A stretch of 64,000 bases of DNA. Origin: JADJRG01 sp964474905 (GTDB lineage Bacteria > Myxococcota_A > Polyangia > Nannocystales > Nannocystaceae). This document shows positions 9,818 to 18,415 of the stretch, one piece after another (position 1 is the first letter of the stretch; each line of letters starts with the position of its first letter). Under the pieces are notes generated by a model, which did no database searches, was not told the origin of the DNA, and worked only from the letters and a program-made list of their open reading frames with translations. The translations under genes were made by a program, and so were the position numbers. The stretch is from assembly GCA_964474905.1 (NCBI GenBank), contig CAYYUP010000031.1, positions 1 through 64,000 of the forward strand, in the 5' to 3' direction.

Positions 9818-10084
9818 GTGAGCCCCTCGACCCTGGCGAACCTCGAAATCGGAGCCGACGCCCAGGTCGTCGATGTCACCGGTACGGACAGCCTGCGCCT
9901 GCGCCTGATCGAGATGGGATTTGTGCCCGGTACCGCTGTCAGGGTGGTCAAGCGCGCGCCCTTTGGCGACCCCCTCGAGCTCCGTCTGCGCGGCGGTCAT
10001 ATCTCCCTGCGCGCAGCGGAGGCCGCTCGGATCTCGATCTCAATCCCGACCTCGATCCCGACCTCAAACGGAGCACCCGAGTGA
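9818..10084 (+). CDS. feoA: Ferrous iron transport protein A (FeoA), 88 aa
   Basis: Small SH3-like cytosolic partner of FeoB. The core LRLRLIEMGFVPGTAVRVVKRAPFGDPLELRLRGGHISLR matches FeoA closely, including the GD..E.R.RG..ISLR end. I choose GTG 9818 because the domain starts a few residues later and the family is about 75-90 aa; TTG 9779 would give 101 aa. The C-terminus has a small tandem repeat (SIPTSIPTS). The stop overlaps the feoB GTG by 4 bp (GTGA), implying coupling. No Fur box was recognised upstream. Confidence 0.88.
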   Translation: MSPSTLANLEIGADAQVVDVTGTDSLRLRLIEMGFVPGTAVRVVKRAPFGDPLELRLRGGHISLRAAEAARISISIPTSIPTSNGAPE

Positions 10085-12264
10085 CGGCGGCGCGCAGGCT
10101 CGCTCTGGTCGGCAACCCCAACGTCGGCAAGACCAGCCTCTTCAACGGCCTCACCGGCGCCCGCCTCCGGGTCGGCAATTACGCGGGCGTCACCGTCGAG
10201 CTCCGCGAAGGCCAACTGCGCGAGGAGCTAAGCGATGGCCGGCAGATCACGCTCATCGATCTGCCCGGCACCTACAGCCTGACGCCGATCGCCGAAGACG
10301 AAGCGGTCGCGCTCCGCGGTCTCAACGGAGAGGCCACCGTGGGCGATGACAGCGAGCACAGACCGCCCGACGCGGTGATCCTGGTGCTCGATGCGGCCAA
10401 CCTCGCCCGCAACCTCTACCTCGCCGTGCAGCTGATCGAGCACGGTCGACCGTTGGTGATCGCGCTCAACATGGTCGATGTCGCTGCCGCTGCCGGTGTC
10501 GGGATCGACCCCCAAGTGCTCAGCCGCGAACTCGGCGTGCCGGTGATCCCGACAGTCGGCCGCAGCGGCGAAGGCAGCCCACAACTCATCCGCGCCGCCC
10601 TCGAGGTCGCCGACAAAAAGACGCCGCAAGCGGGCCAAAAAGAGCTGCGCGAGCGTCTGCTCGCGAGCGCTTCGGCGCTGACCCAGGACCAACGAGCGGC
10701 TCTTCAGAGCCTCGAAGAGATCACCACCGCAGCGACAGCGAGGGCCCTGCTCGGCGCCCGCGCAGCCGGCACATTGGAGCTGCTCGGCGCCACCCCGAGT
10801 GAGGTCCAAGCAGCCGAAAACATCCCGGCATGGCTCGCCCTCGACGGGGCCTCGGCCCTCGCGATCGAACGCTACCGCGAAGTCGATCGCCTCGCCGCCG
10901 CCATCGGCCTCGACTCCGGTACCGCCGGCAGAGCGCCGGTCATGGACAGCTCCGAACGCCTCGATCGCCTGCTCACCCACCGCGTTCTCGGGCTCGTGAT
11001 CTTCCTCGGTGTCATGTCGCTGCTCTTCACCTCGATCTTCGCCTGGGCAGAGCCGGTGATGGGCGTGATCGAGACTGTGGTCGGCTGGCTTAGCGGCCAG
11101 GTCCGCGACCTCTTCGGTGCTGGCGTCTTCACCGATTTACTGGTCGACGGGGTGATCGCCGGCGTCGGCAACGTGCTCGTCTTCATCCCCCAGATCGCGT
11201 TGCTTTTCCTCTTTGTCGGCCTCCTCGAGGACTCCGGCTACATGGCCCGGGCGGCCTTCTTGATCGACCGCCTGATGGCCAGGGTCGGCCTCCACGGCAA
11301 GGCCTTTGTGCCCCTGCTCAGCGGCTACGCCTGCGCGATCCCGGCGATCCTCGGCACCCGCACGATCTCGTCGTTTCGCGATCGTCTGGTGACGATCCTG
11401 ATGATCCCCTACATGAGCTGCAGCGCCCGCCTGCCGATCTACGTGCTGCTGATCGCCGCGCTCTTCCCCAGCGATCAACACATCGGCCCCTTCGGTCTTT
11501 TAAATCTGGGCGGTCTGATCCTCCTGGGCATGTACCTGCTGTCGACCGTCTCGGCGATCGCGATTGGAGCCCTCTACAAGCGCACGATCCTGCGCTCACC
11601 GACGCCGCCGCTGGTCCTCGAGCTGCCCCCCTACCGCCTGCCCCGCCTGCGCAACACCCTGCTCCTGGTCTACGACCGAACCATGGACTTTGTCCGTGAA
11701 GCGGGCACTGTCATCCTGGCGATGACAGTCGTGCTCTGGGCGCTGCTCTCCTTCCCCAAGCCGCCGACGCCGAGCGAAACTCCGACGCCCGCCGCCGTCG
11801 AGATCGTCGCAAGCAGCACCCCAACATTCGAAGCCGACCCGGCGATCGTGCACTCCATCGGCGGCCGTGTGGGCCTGGCCATTGAGCCAGCTCTAACGCC
11901 GATGGGTCAGGATTGGCGGATCGGCATCGCCATCCTGGGCTCCTTTGCCGCCCGTGAGGTCATGGTCTCGACGCTCGGTCTGGTCTACGGAATCGAGGGC
12001 GCCGACGACGATGATCGACCCCTCCGTGAGGTCCTGAAAAACGCGACAAAAAGCGACGGAAGCCGCCGTTACACCCCGCTCAGTGGCCTCGCGTTGATGG
12101 TTTTTTACGTCTACGCCTGCCTCTGCATGTCAACCCTTGCGGTCGTGCGCAGAGAGACTCGATCGTGGCGCTGGCCCATTTTTATGTTCCTGAGCATGAC
12201 GATCCTCGCCTACGTCGCCGCCGTCGCCGTGTATCAAGGCGGCGTGCTCCTGGGCTTCACCTGA
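10081..12264 (+). CDS. feoB: Ferrous iron transport protein B (FeoB), 727 aa
   Basis: Inner-membrane Fe(II) transporter with an N-terminal G domain. G1 GNPNVGKTS is at about 11-19, G3 DLPG at about 60 and G4 NMVD near 130. A helical GDI-like region follows, then about 8-10 transmembrane helices with the conserved LLEDSGYMARAAFLIDR, and the Gate/core segments PLLSGYACAIPAI and MIPYMSCSARLPIY. The start is GTG, coupled to feoA. No feoC follows. The next gene is an unrelated lipoprotein 107 bp downstream. Confidence 0.96.
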   Translation: MTAARRLALVGNPNVGKTSLFNGLTGARLRVGNYAGVTVELREGQLREELSDGRQITLIDLPGTYSLTPIAEDEAVALRGLNGEATVGDDSEHRPPDAVILVLDAANLARNLYLAVQLIEHGRPLVIALNMVDVAAAAGVGIDPQVLSRELGVPVIPTVGRSGEGSPQLIRAALEVADKKTPQAGQKELRERLLASASALTQDQRAALQSLEEITTAATARALLGARAAGTLELLGATPSEVQAAENIPAWLALDGASALAIERYREVDRLAAAIGLDSGTAGRAPVMDSSERLDRLLTHRVLGLVIFLGVMSLLFTSIFAWAEPVMGVIETVVGWLSGQVRDLFGAGVFTDLLVDGVIAGVGNVLVFIPQIALLFLFVGLLEDSGYMARAAFLIDRLMARVGLHGKAFVPLLSGYACAIPAILGTRTISSFRDRLVTILMIPYMSCSARLPIYVLLIAALFPSDQHIGPFGLLNLGGLILLGMYLLSTVSAIAIGALYKRTILRSPTPPLVLELPPYRLPRLRNTLLLVYDRTMDFVREAGTVILAMTVVLWALLSFPKPPTPSETPTPAAVEIVASSTPTFEADPAIVHSIGGRVGLAIEPALTPMGQDWRIGIAILGSFAAREVMVSTLGLVYGIEGADDDDRPLREVLKNATKSDGSRRYTPLSGLALMVFYVYACLCMSTLAVVRRETRSWRWPIFMFLSMTILAYVAAVAVYQGGVLLGFT

Positions 12265-12370
12265 GCCGGTCGCAACCGTGTCACTTCGGGCCCGGTCGAG
12301 GGCTCTGCGTGAGAGACCCCAGCGCCCGGCATTTGACGTCGGCGGCGGATCGTGGTCTCACATAGGGGCG

Positions 12371-13387
12371 ATGCTCCGGCGATGGTGCTTAGTCTCCTGC
12401 GCTTTTGCGCTGACCTGTGGCGACACTCCGCCAACCGGCATCTGGATCGATGGCGAGCCGATCCAGGTGATCGACATGCACCTGCACCCCGCGGACTGGG
12501 ATCAGATGCCGCAGCAGCTCCGCACATTCATCGCCGAGCGCCTGCCCTGGCCGCTGCTGCTCCGTCCCGAGCGCTTCGTCAAACGCAGCCTCTCGGCCGA
12601 CGGCATCGTCGACGAACTCGACAAGGCCGGCATCGACACCGGTGTGATCTTCGCCGTCTACTCGCCGCGCACCGTCGGCATCGCCTCCAATCAGCTGATC
12701 CAAGAGGGCGTGGGCGAGCATGCCGGGCGCCTCCTGGGCCTCGCCGCCATCCGCCTCGACAACTGGTCCAACGATGCCCAGAGCGAACTCGAAAAACTCG
12801 AAGAGGCACTCGGCCAACCGGGCATGATCGGCCTCGAGCTAGCGCACGCCCACATGCACGTGCGCATGGACGACGCCGATTATTTTTCCATCTACGAACT
12901 CGCCGGGCGCCTGGGCAAGCCGGTCTATCTGCACACCGGTACCACCCCCTTCCCCGGCGTCGCCACCGGGGCCGCCTATTCAAATCCAGCCTACATCGAG
13001 ACGGCGATCGCCGCCTATCCGCAGACGATCTTCATTCTCGGCCATCTCTGCTACGACTCGATCACCGACGAGGTCGGCGAACTCGACACCTGCATCGACC
13101 TCGCCCGCCGCTACCCCAACGTCTTCCTCGAATCCAATACCCTCAGCTTCGCCGACAGCGAGCACGCCGCGGAGCGCATGCAAAGCGTCTACGAAGCGGT
13201 CAAGGCCGCGGATGTCATTGATCGTGTGATCTACGGCAGCGGCGGCCCGCAGATCCCCGGATACGTCGCCAGCTATCTCGAGCGAAGCGTCGACGCCATG
13301 CGCAGCGCCGACTACAACTACGATGAGATCAAAGCCGTACTGCACGGTAATTTTGTCCACCTCTTCGGCGCCGAGGCGGGCGAATGA
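12371..13387 (+). CDS. Amidohydrolase-2-like lipoprotein, 338 aa
   Basis: Predicted exported lipoprotein (MLRRWCLVSCAFALTCGD, lipobox ALTC) carrying a TIM-barrel amidohydrolase domain. The metal-binding HxH is visible in VIDMHLHPAD, with further His in VYLHTG and FILGHLCYD. The usual C-terminal GSD.P metal/catalytic Asp appears as YGSGGP, with Gly at the Asp position, so activity may be altered. Start ATG 12371 is preceded by AGGGG 7 nt upstream and begins a proper signal peptide; an in-frame ATG at 12278 would destroy it. It overlaps the following gene by 4 bp (ATGA). Substrate unknown. Confidence 0.85.
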   Translation: MLRRWCLVSCAFALTCGDTPPTGIWIDGEPIQVIDMHLHPADWDQMPQQLRTFIAERLPWPLLLRPERFVKRSLSADGIVDELDKAGIDTGVIFAVYSPRTVGIASNQLIQEGVGEHAGRLLGLAAIRLDNWSNDAQSELEKLEEALGQPGMIGLELAHAHMHVRMDDADYFSIYELAGRLGKPVYLHTGTTPFPGVATGAAYSNPAYIETAIAAYPQTIFILGHLCYDSITDEVGELDTCIDLARRYPNVFLESNTLSFADSEHAAERMQSVYEAVKAADVIDRVIYGSGGPQIPGYVASYLERSVDAMRSADYNYDEIKAVLHGNFVHLFGAEAGE

Positions 13388-14310
13388 CCAGCCGACTCAC
13401 GACCTGCGCGTTCGCGGGACTACCTGTCCTCACCGCTATAACGCTCGCCATCGCGCCGCTGCCTGCGACTGCGAGCACTTCCGGCAATGCGGGCACTTCC
13501 GGCAGTCCCAACACACTCATCGAGCCAAGCACAGCGACGACCGCCGCTCTGTCCTCCGACTCCAACTCCAACTCCGACTCCAACTCCAACTCCAACTCCG
13601 GCCCGGGCCCCGGCACGTCTTTCAAGACCGTGATCGGTCTCCCGCCGAGCGCCTTCGAGGCCGCCTCTGGGGTCTCTGCGGGCGGGCGTTGGTTGTTCGT
13701 CGGCAGCGCGGGCCTGCCCTGGTCAGCGTTACGCCTCCAGCTCGGGACACGCAGCGGCTTCTCCCCGCTCATCGAACTCCAGAGCGCACGACTCCGCCGT
13801 TGGCGACCGGCGATCGGCTTCGCGACGCATTGGCTACATCGACCGCGGCTCCGGATCTCCGGCGAATGGCTGCTCGGATGGCTGATCCAAACCGGAGACC
13901 TGCCCCGCCGAGGACCCAACGCCGAACTCCGAGTGCGGATCGCCGCGCCCTTCCGGCGACTCGCGCCCTACTTGATGTTTGGCAGCCAGAGCACCCTGCT
14001 TGCCAACCGCACGACGGTGAGCCGAGTCGACGGCGCAAGCAGCAGCTGGTCCTTCGACGGCAAATGGACAGGCTTTGCCACCCTGGGCCTCGCGCTCGCG
14101 ATCAACAGACGCTTGGGCCTCGACTTCGGGGTCGACATGACCTTTTACGATGTGCCCAACACCCAAACGATTCCCGGGGCGCACGTCGGTTTGCTCATCG
14201 GCGGCTTTCGCCGAACACGTCAACCAAAGAATCGCCAACCCGTCGGCCAGCCCGCAAATACGATCACGATCGTGAAACATTCCCCGGCACAGAGGACAAA
14301 GGCGCCATGA
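13384..14310 (+). CDS. Exported beta-rich (outer-membrane-like) hypothetical protein, 308 aa
   Basis: It begins with a Sec-type signal peptide (ALPATAS-like cleavage region near residue 30), followed by a Ser/Asn/Asp repeat linker (SNSNSDSNSNSNSG, codon-phase repeats). The rest alternates polar and hydrophobic residues in the manner of a beta-barrel or porin-like fold (GRWLFVGSAGLPW, LDFGVDMTFYDV, HVGLLIGGF). It is coupled by 4-bp overlaps to both neighbours, so the three genes form one translational unit. Not assigned to a named family. Confidence 0.75.
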   Translation: MTSRLTTCAFAGLPVLTAITLAIAPLPATASTSGNAGTSGSPNTLIEPSTATTAALSSDSNSNSDSNSNSNSGPGPGTSFKTVIGLPPSAFEAASGVSAGGRWLFVGSAGLPWSALRLQLGTRSGFSPLIELQSARLRRWRPAIGFATHWLHRPRLRISGEWLLGWLIQTGDLPRRGPNAELRVRIAAPFRRLAPYLMFGSQSTLLANRTTVSRVDGASSSWSFDGKWTGFATLGLALAINRRLGLDFGVDMTFYDVPNTQTIPGAHVGLLIGGFRRTRQPKNRQPVGQPANTITIVKHSPAQRTKAP

Positions 14311-14780
14311 ACAACCCGTATCATGGCCCCGCAAGCTCAATCACGCGCGATATTGGCCTCGCGTTCACCCTCGCCCTCAGCCTTGGCGCCTGCATTAATG
14401 TTGATACTCACCTCTACGAAGTCAACATTCACGGCAGCATCAACGTCGACAAAGATGCCCCGCAAAGCGGCAAGGTGCACATCGAACTCCGCCACGCGAG
14501 TTCCGGCGAGGGAGCCTTGTCCCACCCGCTCTCACCGATTACAGAGTTTGTGCTCGATGGCCTGGGAGACTTCGAAGAAAGCGCTCTCATCCCGACGGAC
14601 GAGGGCGAAGGCCTGGTCATCTACGCCTGGCTCGACAGCGACGGCGACGACGAACTCTGCGGCCTAGGAGCCGCCCCAGAGCCCGCAGGACTGCTAGTCT
14701 TCGACCTGCCAAGCAGCCATGACCTCGAGGTCGCTTTGCTGCTCACCGAGCCCTGCGCCGGCGCTGAGAGCCTGCTCTGA
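14307..14780 (+). CDS. Small hypothetical lipoprotein, 157 aa
   Basis: Signal peptide with lipobox LGAC (GLAFTLALSLGACINVD). The mature part is acidic with a calcium-like DSDGDDE segment near residue 115. Start ATG 14307 overlaps the previous stop by 4 bp. It is the third member of the amidohydrolase-barrel-lipoprotein operon. A much longer in-frame extension upstream exists but overlaps the preceding gene and lacks coding character. Function unknown. Confidence 0.72.
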   Translation: MNNPYHGPASSITRDIGLAFTLALSLGACINVDTHLYEVNIHGSINVDKDAPQSGKVHIELRHASSGEGALSHPLSPITEFVLDGLGDFEESALIPTDEGEGLVIYAWLDSDGDDELCGLGAAPEPAGLLVFDLPSSHDLEVALLLTEPCAGAESLL

Positions 14781-14891
14781 ATCCGCCGAGGTCGCAGGCC
14801 GCGTTGACTACTGTAAGCTCGTGCAGGCGCAGGCGTCTTTGTCACCACCGTTCTCGCAAACCAGCATCTACACTGGACCGCAGCAGCCAAC

Positions 14892-15692
14892 ATGCACGAC
14901 TTAACCACCGATCCAACCGCCTGGGATGCAGTTGCCGCGACCTACGACCGCAGCGCTCGTCCGCGCCTCACCGAGTTTTCCAAGGAGGCGCTGCGCTGGG
15001 CCGCGTTGACGGGCGACGACGAGGTGCTGGATGTCGCCTGTGGTCCGGGCACAACTACTGAACTCGCGGCGGCCGTCGCCAGGCGTGTGCAATCGCTGGA
15101 CTTCTCCCCCAAGATGATCGAGCAGCTGCGGAAAAATTGTGCGACGCAAGGCAACGTCACGGCCTGCGTCGGCGACGGCCAGGAGCTGCCATTTCCTGAT
15201 CAGAGCTTCACGGCCGCGTTTTCGATGTTCGGCCTGATGTTCTTCCCAAACCCGCACGCCGGCCTTCAAGAGCTGCATCGCGTGCTCAAACCCGGCGGTC
15301 GTGCGCTCATCTCGAGCTGGGTACCGATGCAGGACTCACCGATGATGCAACCTCTCGGTGCTGCATTGGGCAGGGTCCTGCCGGAGGCGCTGAGGACTCC
15401 GCCGCGCTTCGCCTTTCAGAGCGCGGAGGAGCTGGCCGATGGCCTACGCGCGGGCGGATTCTCCGAGGTCTCCGTGCGCACCTTCTCACCGATCTTTCCG
15501 CTGCCAAGCGCTGAGCATTTTTGGGCCGAGTCGCGCGAAACGATCTTCATGACACGAATGCGCTCAACCCTTGGACACGAGTGGGCAGCCTTCGAGACCA
15601 AGATCCTCGGCGAGCTGCGTATCGAACTAAAGGGAGTAAAGTCCCTACAAATGCCCGGACTTATCGGCCTCGGACGAAAACTCAAAGAATAG
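14892..15692 (+). CDS. Class I SAM-dependent methyltransferase, 266 aa
   Basis: Rossmann-fold methyltransferase of the UbiE/Methyltransf_11 type. Motif I is VLDVACGPGTTTE (about 48-60), the acidic ribose-binding position is SLDFSPKMIE, and motif II/III is GDGQELPFPDQSFTAAFSMFGLMFF, followed by LHRVLKPGGRALISSWVP. The C-terminal lid is family-variable, so the substrate cannot be told. It is separate from the upstream operon (112-bp gap). Both neighbours are envelope proteins. Confidence 0.88.
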   Translation: MHDLTTDPTAWDAVAATYDRSARPRLTEFSKEALRWAALTGDDEVLDVACGPGTTTELAAAVARRVQSLDFSPKMIEQLRKNCATQGNVTACVGDGQELPFPDQSFTAAFSMFGLMFFPNPHAGLQELHRVLKPGGRALISSWVPMQDSPMMQPLGAALGRVLPEALRTPPRFAFQSAEELADGLRAGGFSEVSVRTFSPIFPLPSAEHFWAESRETIFMTRMRSTLGHEWAAFETKILGELRIELKGVKSLQMPGLIGLGRKLKE

Positions 15693-15777
15693 CGATCTCT
15701 GTCCCAAATGGACCTGGTCGCCGCCCGCAACAACCACACGAGCATTCGCCAGTGATTCTCCGCTGCAGAGGCGCCTC

Positions 15778-16203
15778 TCAGGTCTGAACCCGGACAAAAT
15801 ACGGGCGCGCCGACAACTTACTGTGAAACCGGACGCCCGCCGGGAGGTCGACCTCAGCCTCGGCTTCGACATTTTGACCGGAGACGCGAATTGTGTACTT
15901 ACCCGCGGGCAAATCACTGAAGGCGTAGGCGCCCTCGGCATCCGTGCTCATCTCGCGGCTAGCGCCAAGACACTCGCAAGCAACAGTCACGATGGCACCC
16001 TCGATCGGCTCGCCGCTTTCATCGCGGATGACAACGCCAGTGAGCCGACTGGGGCGAAGACCCTCGGGGGAGTCCTCTGCTGGCCCCTCGGAGAGTTCCT
16101 CGGTTTTATGCACAGGGGCCTTGGGGGGCTCTCTCATGGCCCCTGCCGCGCAGGCAACCGCGAAACCACCGAGCGCGAGGGATGGCAGCGTGCGTCTGTC
16201 CAT
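15778..16203 (-). CDS. Carboxypeptidase-regulatory-like lipoprotein, 141 aa
   Basis: Signal sequence MDRRTLPSLALGGFAVACAAG with a lipobox-like AVAC and an RR pair. A Pro/Glu-rich linker follows, then a single carboxypeptidase-regulatory-like module (LTGVVIRDESGEPIEGAIVTV ... DAEGAYAFSDLPAGKYTIRV). I start at the ATG at 16203, which begins the signal peptide. Its domain resembles the modules of the 827-aa protein at 4205-6688. Probably a small surface or periplasmic structural protein. Confidence 0.75.
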   Translation of the reverse strand: MDRRTLPSLALGGFAVACAAGAMREPPKAPVHKTEELSEGPAEDSPEGLRPSRLTGVVIRDESGEPIEGAIVTVACECLGASREMSTDAEGAYAFSDLPAGKYTIRVSGQNVEAEAEVDLPAGVRFHSKLSARPYFVRVQT

Positions 16204-16278
16204 GGGTGGAGTATCGCACAAAAATACCTCTTCGCAGGAGTACTCGTGGTCTTAGACGTCGGATTGCGCGTAGTGCTC

Positions 16279-16566
16279 TCAAAGATGGTAGGGGACCACC
16301 ATCGTAGCCTTGACAAGTGCTTTGGTCGGCTTTTTTGCCCCTCGAAAGCGCATGCCAGCGATGATCTTGGCCACGCACCGATTTTGATTTTCATCGGGTA
16401 CGTCGACAGAAATATCCGCGGTCCTGCCATTTGCTTCGATTTGAAAGCTCAACGTTAGCAAAGACTCGGACTTTGCCTTAGAGGCGTTCGCACACCTCAC
16501 AAAGCGCTGGTCTTCACACGCCAAGAGCGTCGCAAACACCAACATGTGATGTGCTCGAAGTTGCAT
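16279..16566 (-). CDS. Small hypothetical lipoprotein, 95 aa
   Basis: MQLRAHHMLVFATLLACEDQR gives a lipobox (LLAC). The remainder (RCVAKIIAGMRFRGAKKPTKALVKATMVVPYHL) resembles the C-terminal repeat region seen in AgmX/PglI-type myxobacterial proteins; that resemblance is weak and from memory. A longer in-frame start at 16602 adds residues in front of the signal peptide and is less likely. Divergent from the lipoprotein gene at 16693. Confidence 0.6.
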   Translation of the reverse strand: MQLRAHHMLVFATLLACEDQRFVRCANASKAKSESLLTLSFQIEANGRTADISVDVPDENQNRCVAKIIAGMRFRGAKKPTKALVKATMVVPYHL

Positions 16567-16692
16567 CGCGGAGAGTCTGAATGACACGCGCCATGACAGC
16601 AAGCGTTATTGCGCCACATCCGACAGGGATCCCTCCGATGGAGGAACCCATTCGTCACGCGCTGCCGCCCATTTGCAGTACCCTGCGCGCCC

Positions 16693-17589
16693 ATGACTTC
16701 CGTCCACAGAATCCTCATCGCCCTCCTCCCCCTCAGCTGCACCGCTGACGACGGAGCGTCGACCGGGACCGATACCGACGTGAGCTCAAGCGTGAGTACG
16801 AGCGGCAGCGTCGCGACGGCCGGCAACACGAGCAGTGGCAGCGACACAAACACGAGCAGTGCAACCTCGACTTCGCCCAGCACCGCGACCACCGCGACCA
16901 CTACCACCAGCACCACCACGGCCACTACCACCAGCACCGCGACCACCGCGACCACTACCACCACTACCACAACCGGCTTTATGCCCAGCGTTGGCGAAGG
17001 CGTGTTTCTCTACACCGGTGCCGGTGGAAACAACTACGACACGGATGCAGTGGCGCTCGAGATGCTCTACGACGCCGCGGGCATCGGGGTCACCCGCAGC
17101 GACGTCGTCACCGGCGATCTGACCGCAGAGCATGGCTGTCTCGTGCTCCTGAACCCAAAGAGCGATCTTCCGCCAGAGGTCCACGAGGCGGCCCAGGCCA
17201 TGGTCGATGGCGGCGGCCGTGTGGTCTTCCAGACCGAGCACAGCGGCTACGGGGGCCACGATATCGCCAATGCACTGCTCGAAGAGATGGGCAGTTCGCT
17301 CCTCTCCCTGCCGGAAAGCCGCGGCGGTTGGGCGATGGTCGATCTCGCCTCCGCGCCGCCGCTCACCGACGGGATCAGTGAGCTCTCGCCCTTCTTTGTC
17401 GCCCGCGTCGACATCGGCTCCGGCGAAGCGATCGCGACCCTGAGCGGCGAAGAATGGGTGGTCATCGCCCGCGAGAGCGTCAGCCAGGGGGAGGTCGTGA
17501 TCGTCGGCGATGGATCGATGTTCGGTTACTCCCTCTCCCACGGGGATAACAAACAATTCATACTCAACTTCGCGGCTCCCACTCTTTAA
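16693..17589 (+). CDS. Lipoprotein with Ser/Thr linker and glutamine-amidotransferase-like domain, 298 aa
   Basis: Signal peptide MTSVHRILIALLPLSCTADDG with lipobox PLSC. An extreme Ser/Thr/Gly/Asp linker of about 75 residues (STGTDTD, TTTSTTTATTT) follows, typical of Nannocystis-type lipoproteins. The C-terminal globular domain (FLYTGAGGNNYDTDAVALEMLYDAAGI ... LVLLNPKSDLP ... GGRVVFQTEHSGYGG ... EVVIVGDGSMFGYSL) looks like a class I glutamine-amidotransferase-like/DUF4350-like fold, without an evident catalytic Cys. Start ATG 16693 is chosen because it begins the signal peptide. The linker DNA is made of repeated accaccac-type units. Confidence 0.75.
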   Translation: MTSVHRILIALLPLSCTADDGASTGTDTDVSSSVSTSGSVATAGNTSSGSDTNTSSATSTSPSTATTATTTTSTTTATTTSTATTATTTTTTTTGFMPSVGEGVFLYTGAGGNNYDTDAVALEMLYDAAGIGVTRSDVVTGDLTAEHGCLVLLNPKSDLPPEVHEAAQAMVDGGGRVVFQTEHSGYGGHDIANALLEEMGSSLLSLPESRGGWAMVDLASAPPLTDGISELSPFFVARVDIGSGEAIATLSGEEWVVIARESVSQGEVVIVGDGSMFGYSLSHGDNKQFILNFAAPTL

Positions 17590-17731
17590 AGCGTGGTCGG
17601 CCTTGACTGGGGCGGCACCGCTCCCGGCTGCCACAGGCCCCTGCCAGCGGAACCGCCTGCCGCTCAGATCTGACCGGCCCTGACCCCTGCAAACAATTCC
17701 ACCCGGCGGCGCAGGAGACTGATACACCAAA

Positions 17732-18415
17732 ATGATGAGAGCAGGACTCGGCTGGATATTCGTCGGAATGATGGCATGCACCAGCACCAGCACCGGCGAG
17801 GGACCCGACCAGCCCTCTCCGGCGGAGACTCCAGAAGTACCGCCAAAAACGCCAACGCCGCCAGCGACACCCACGCCGCCAGCGACACCCACACCGCCGC
17901 CGGAAGCTCCGGCGATCACTGTGCAGATGACAGCAGCGACACTCGCAGACGACTGCGGCCCCTCTGCGCCAAGGGCCAAGGCCAAGGCCAAGGCCAAGGT
18001 CGAGGCCGGACGGAGCAGCTCAGTCCAGAAAAGAAGGGCTAAACGCGCGTGCCAACAAACCTCGATGCAGCTCTCTGTGGTCGCCGTTGCCGACGCTCCG
18101 CAGGCCCAGCTCAGCGTCGCGAAGGTCGAACTCTTCGACGACAAGGGCGCGCTGATCGGCGAGCTGACTGCCCGCGCCCCAATGGTCTGGAGCGAGGACG
18201 GGACCTATCAAGCGTGGGATCAGAGCATCGCTGGCGGTCAAGATCTATCGGTAAGCTATGCCCTCAGCGAGCCGCCGTGGCGCAGTGTTCGCGACCCACG
18301 AGACCAGACCTATGTGCTCAAGGCGACGCTCACCGTCAACGGCGATAAGCAGCTCGTCCAGGGTGACGTCCAGGTCGCCGCGCCGACGATCCTGCCACCC
18401 AATGTCAGGACCTGA
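17732..18415 (+). CDS. Hypothetical lipoprotein with Pro/Thr linker, 227 aa
   Basis: Signal peptide ending in the lipobox MMAC, then a Thr/Pro repeat linker (TPTPPATPTPPATPTPP) and a short Ala-Lys repeat (RAKAKAKAK), both from codon-phase tandem repeats. The C-terminal ~110 residues (MQLSVVAVADAPQAQLSVAKVELFDDKGALIGELTAR) form a beta-rich Ig-like domain. Its stop abuts the stop of the opposite-strand cytochrome gene in the palindrome TGATCA. Function unknown. Confidence 0.75.
   Translation: MMRAGLGWIFVGMMACTSTSTGEGPDQPSPAETPEVPPKTPTPPATPTPPATPTPPPEAPAITVQMTAATLADDCGPSAPRAKAKAKAKVEAGRSSSVQKRRAKRACQQTSMQLSVVAVADAPQAQLSVAKVELFDDKGALIGELTARAPMVWSEDGTYQAWDQSIAGGQDLSVSYALSEPPWRSVRDPRDQTYVLKATLTVNGDKQLVQGDVQVAAPTILPPNVRT

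Noticed and set aside
13323..14306. A long in-frame extension upstream of the 157-aa lipoprotein
   Set aside because: It overlaps the 308-aa gene out of frame, and the lipobox starts at 14307.
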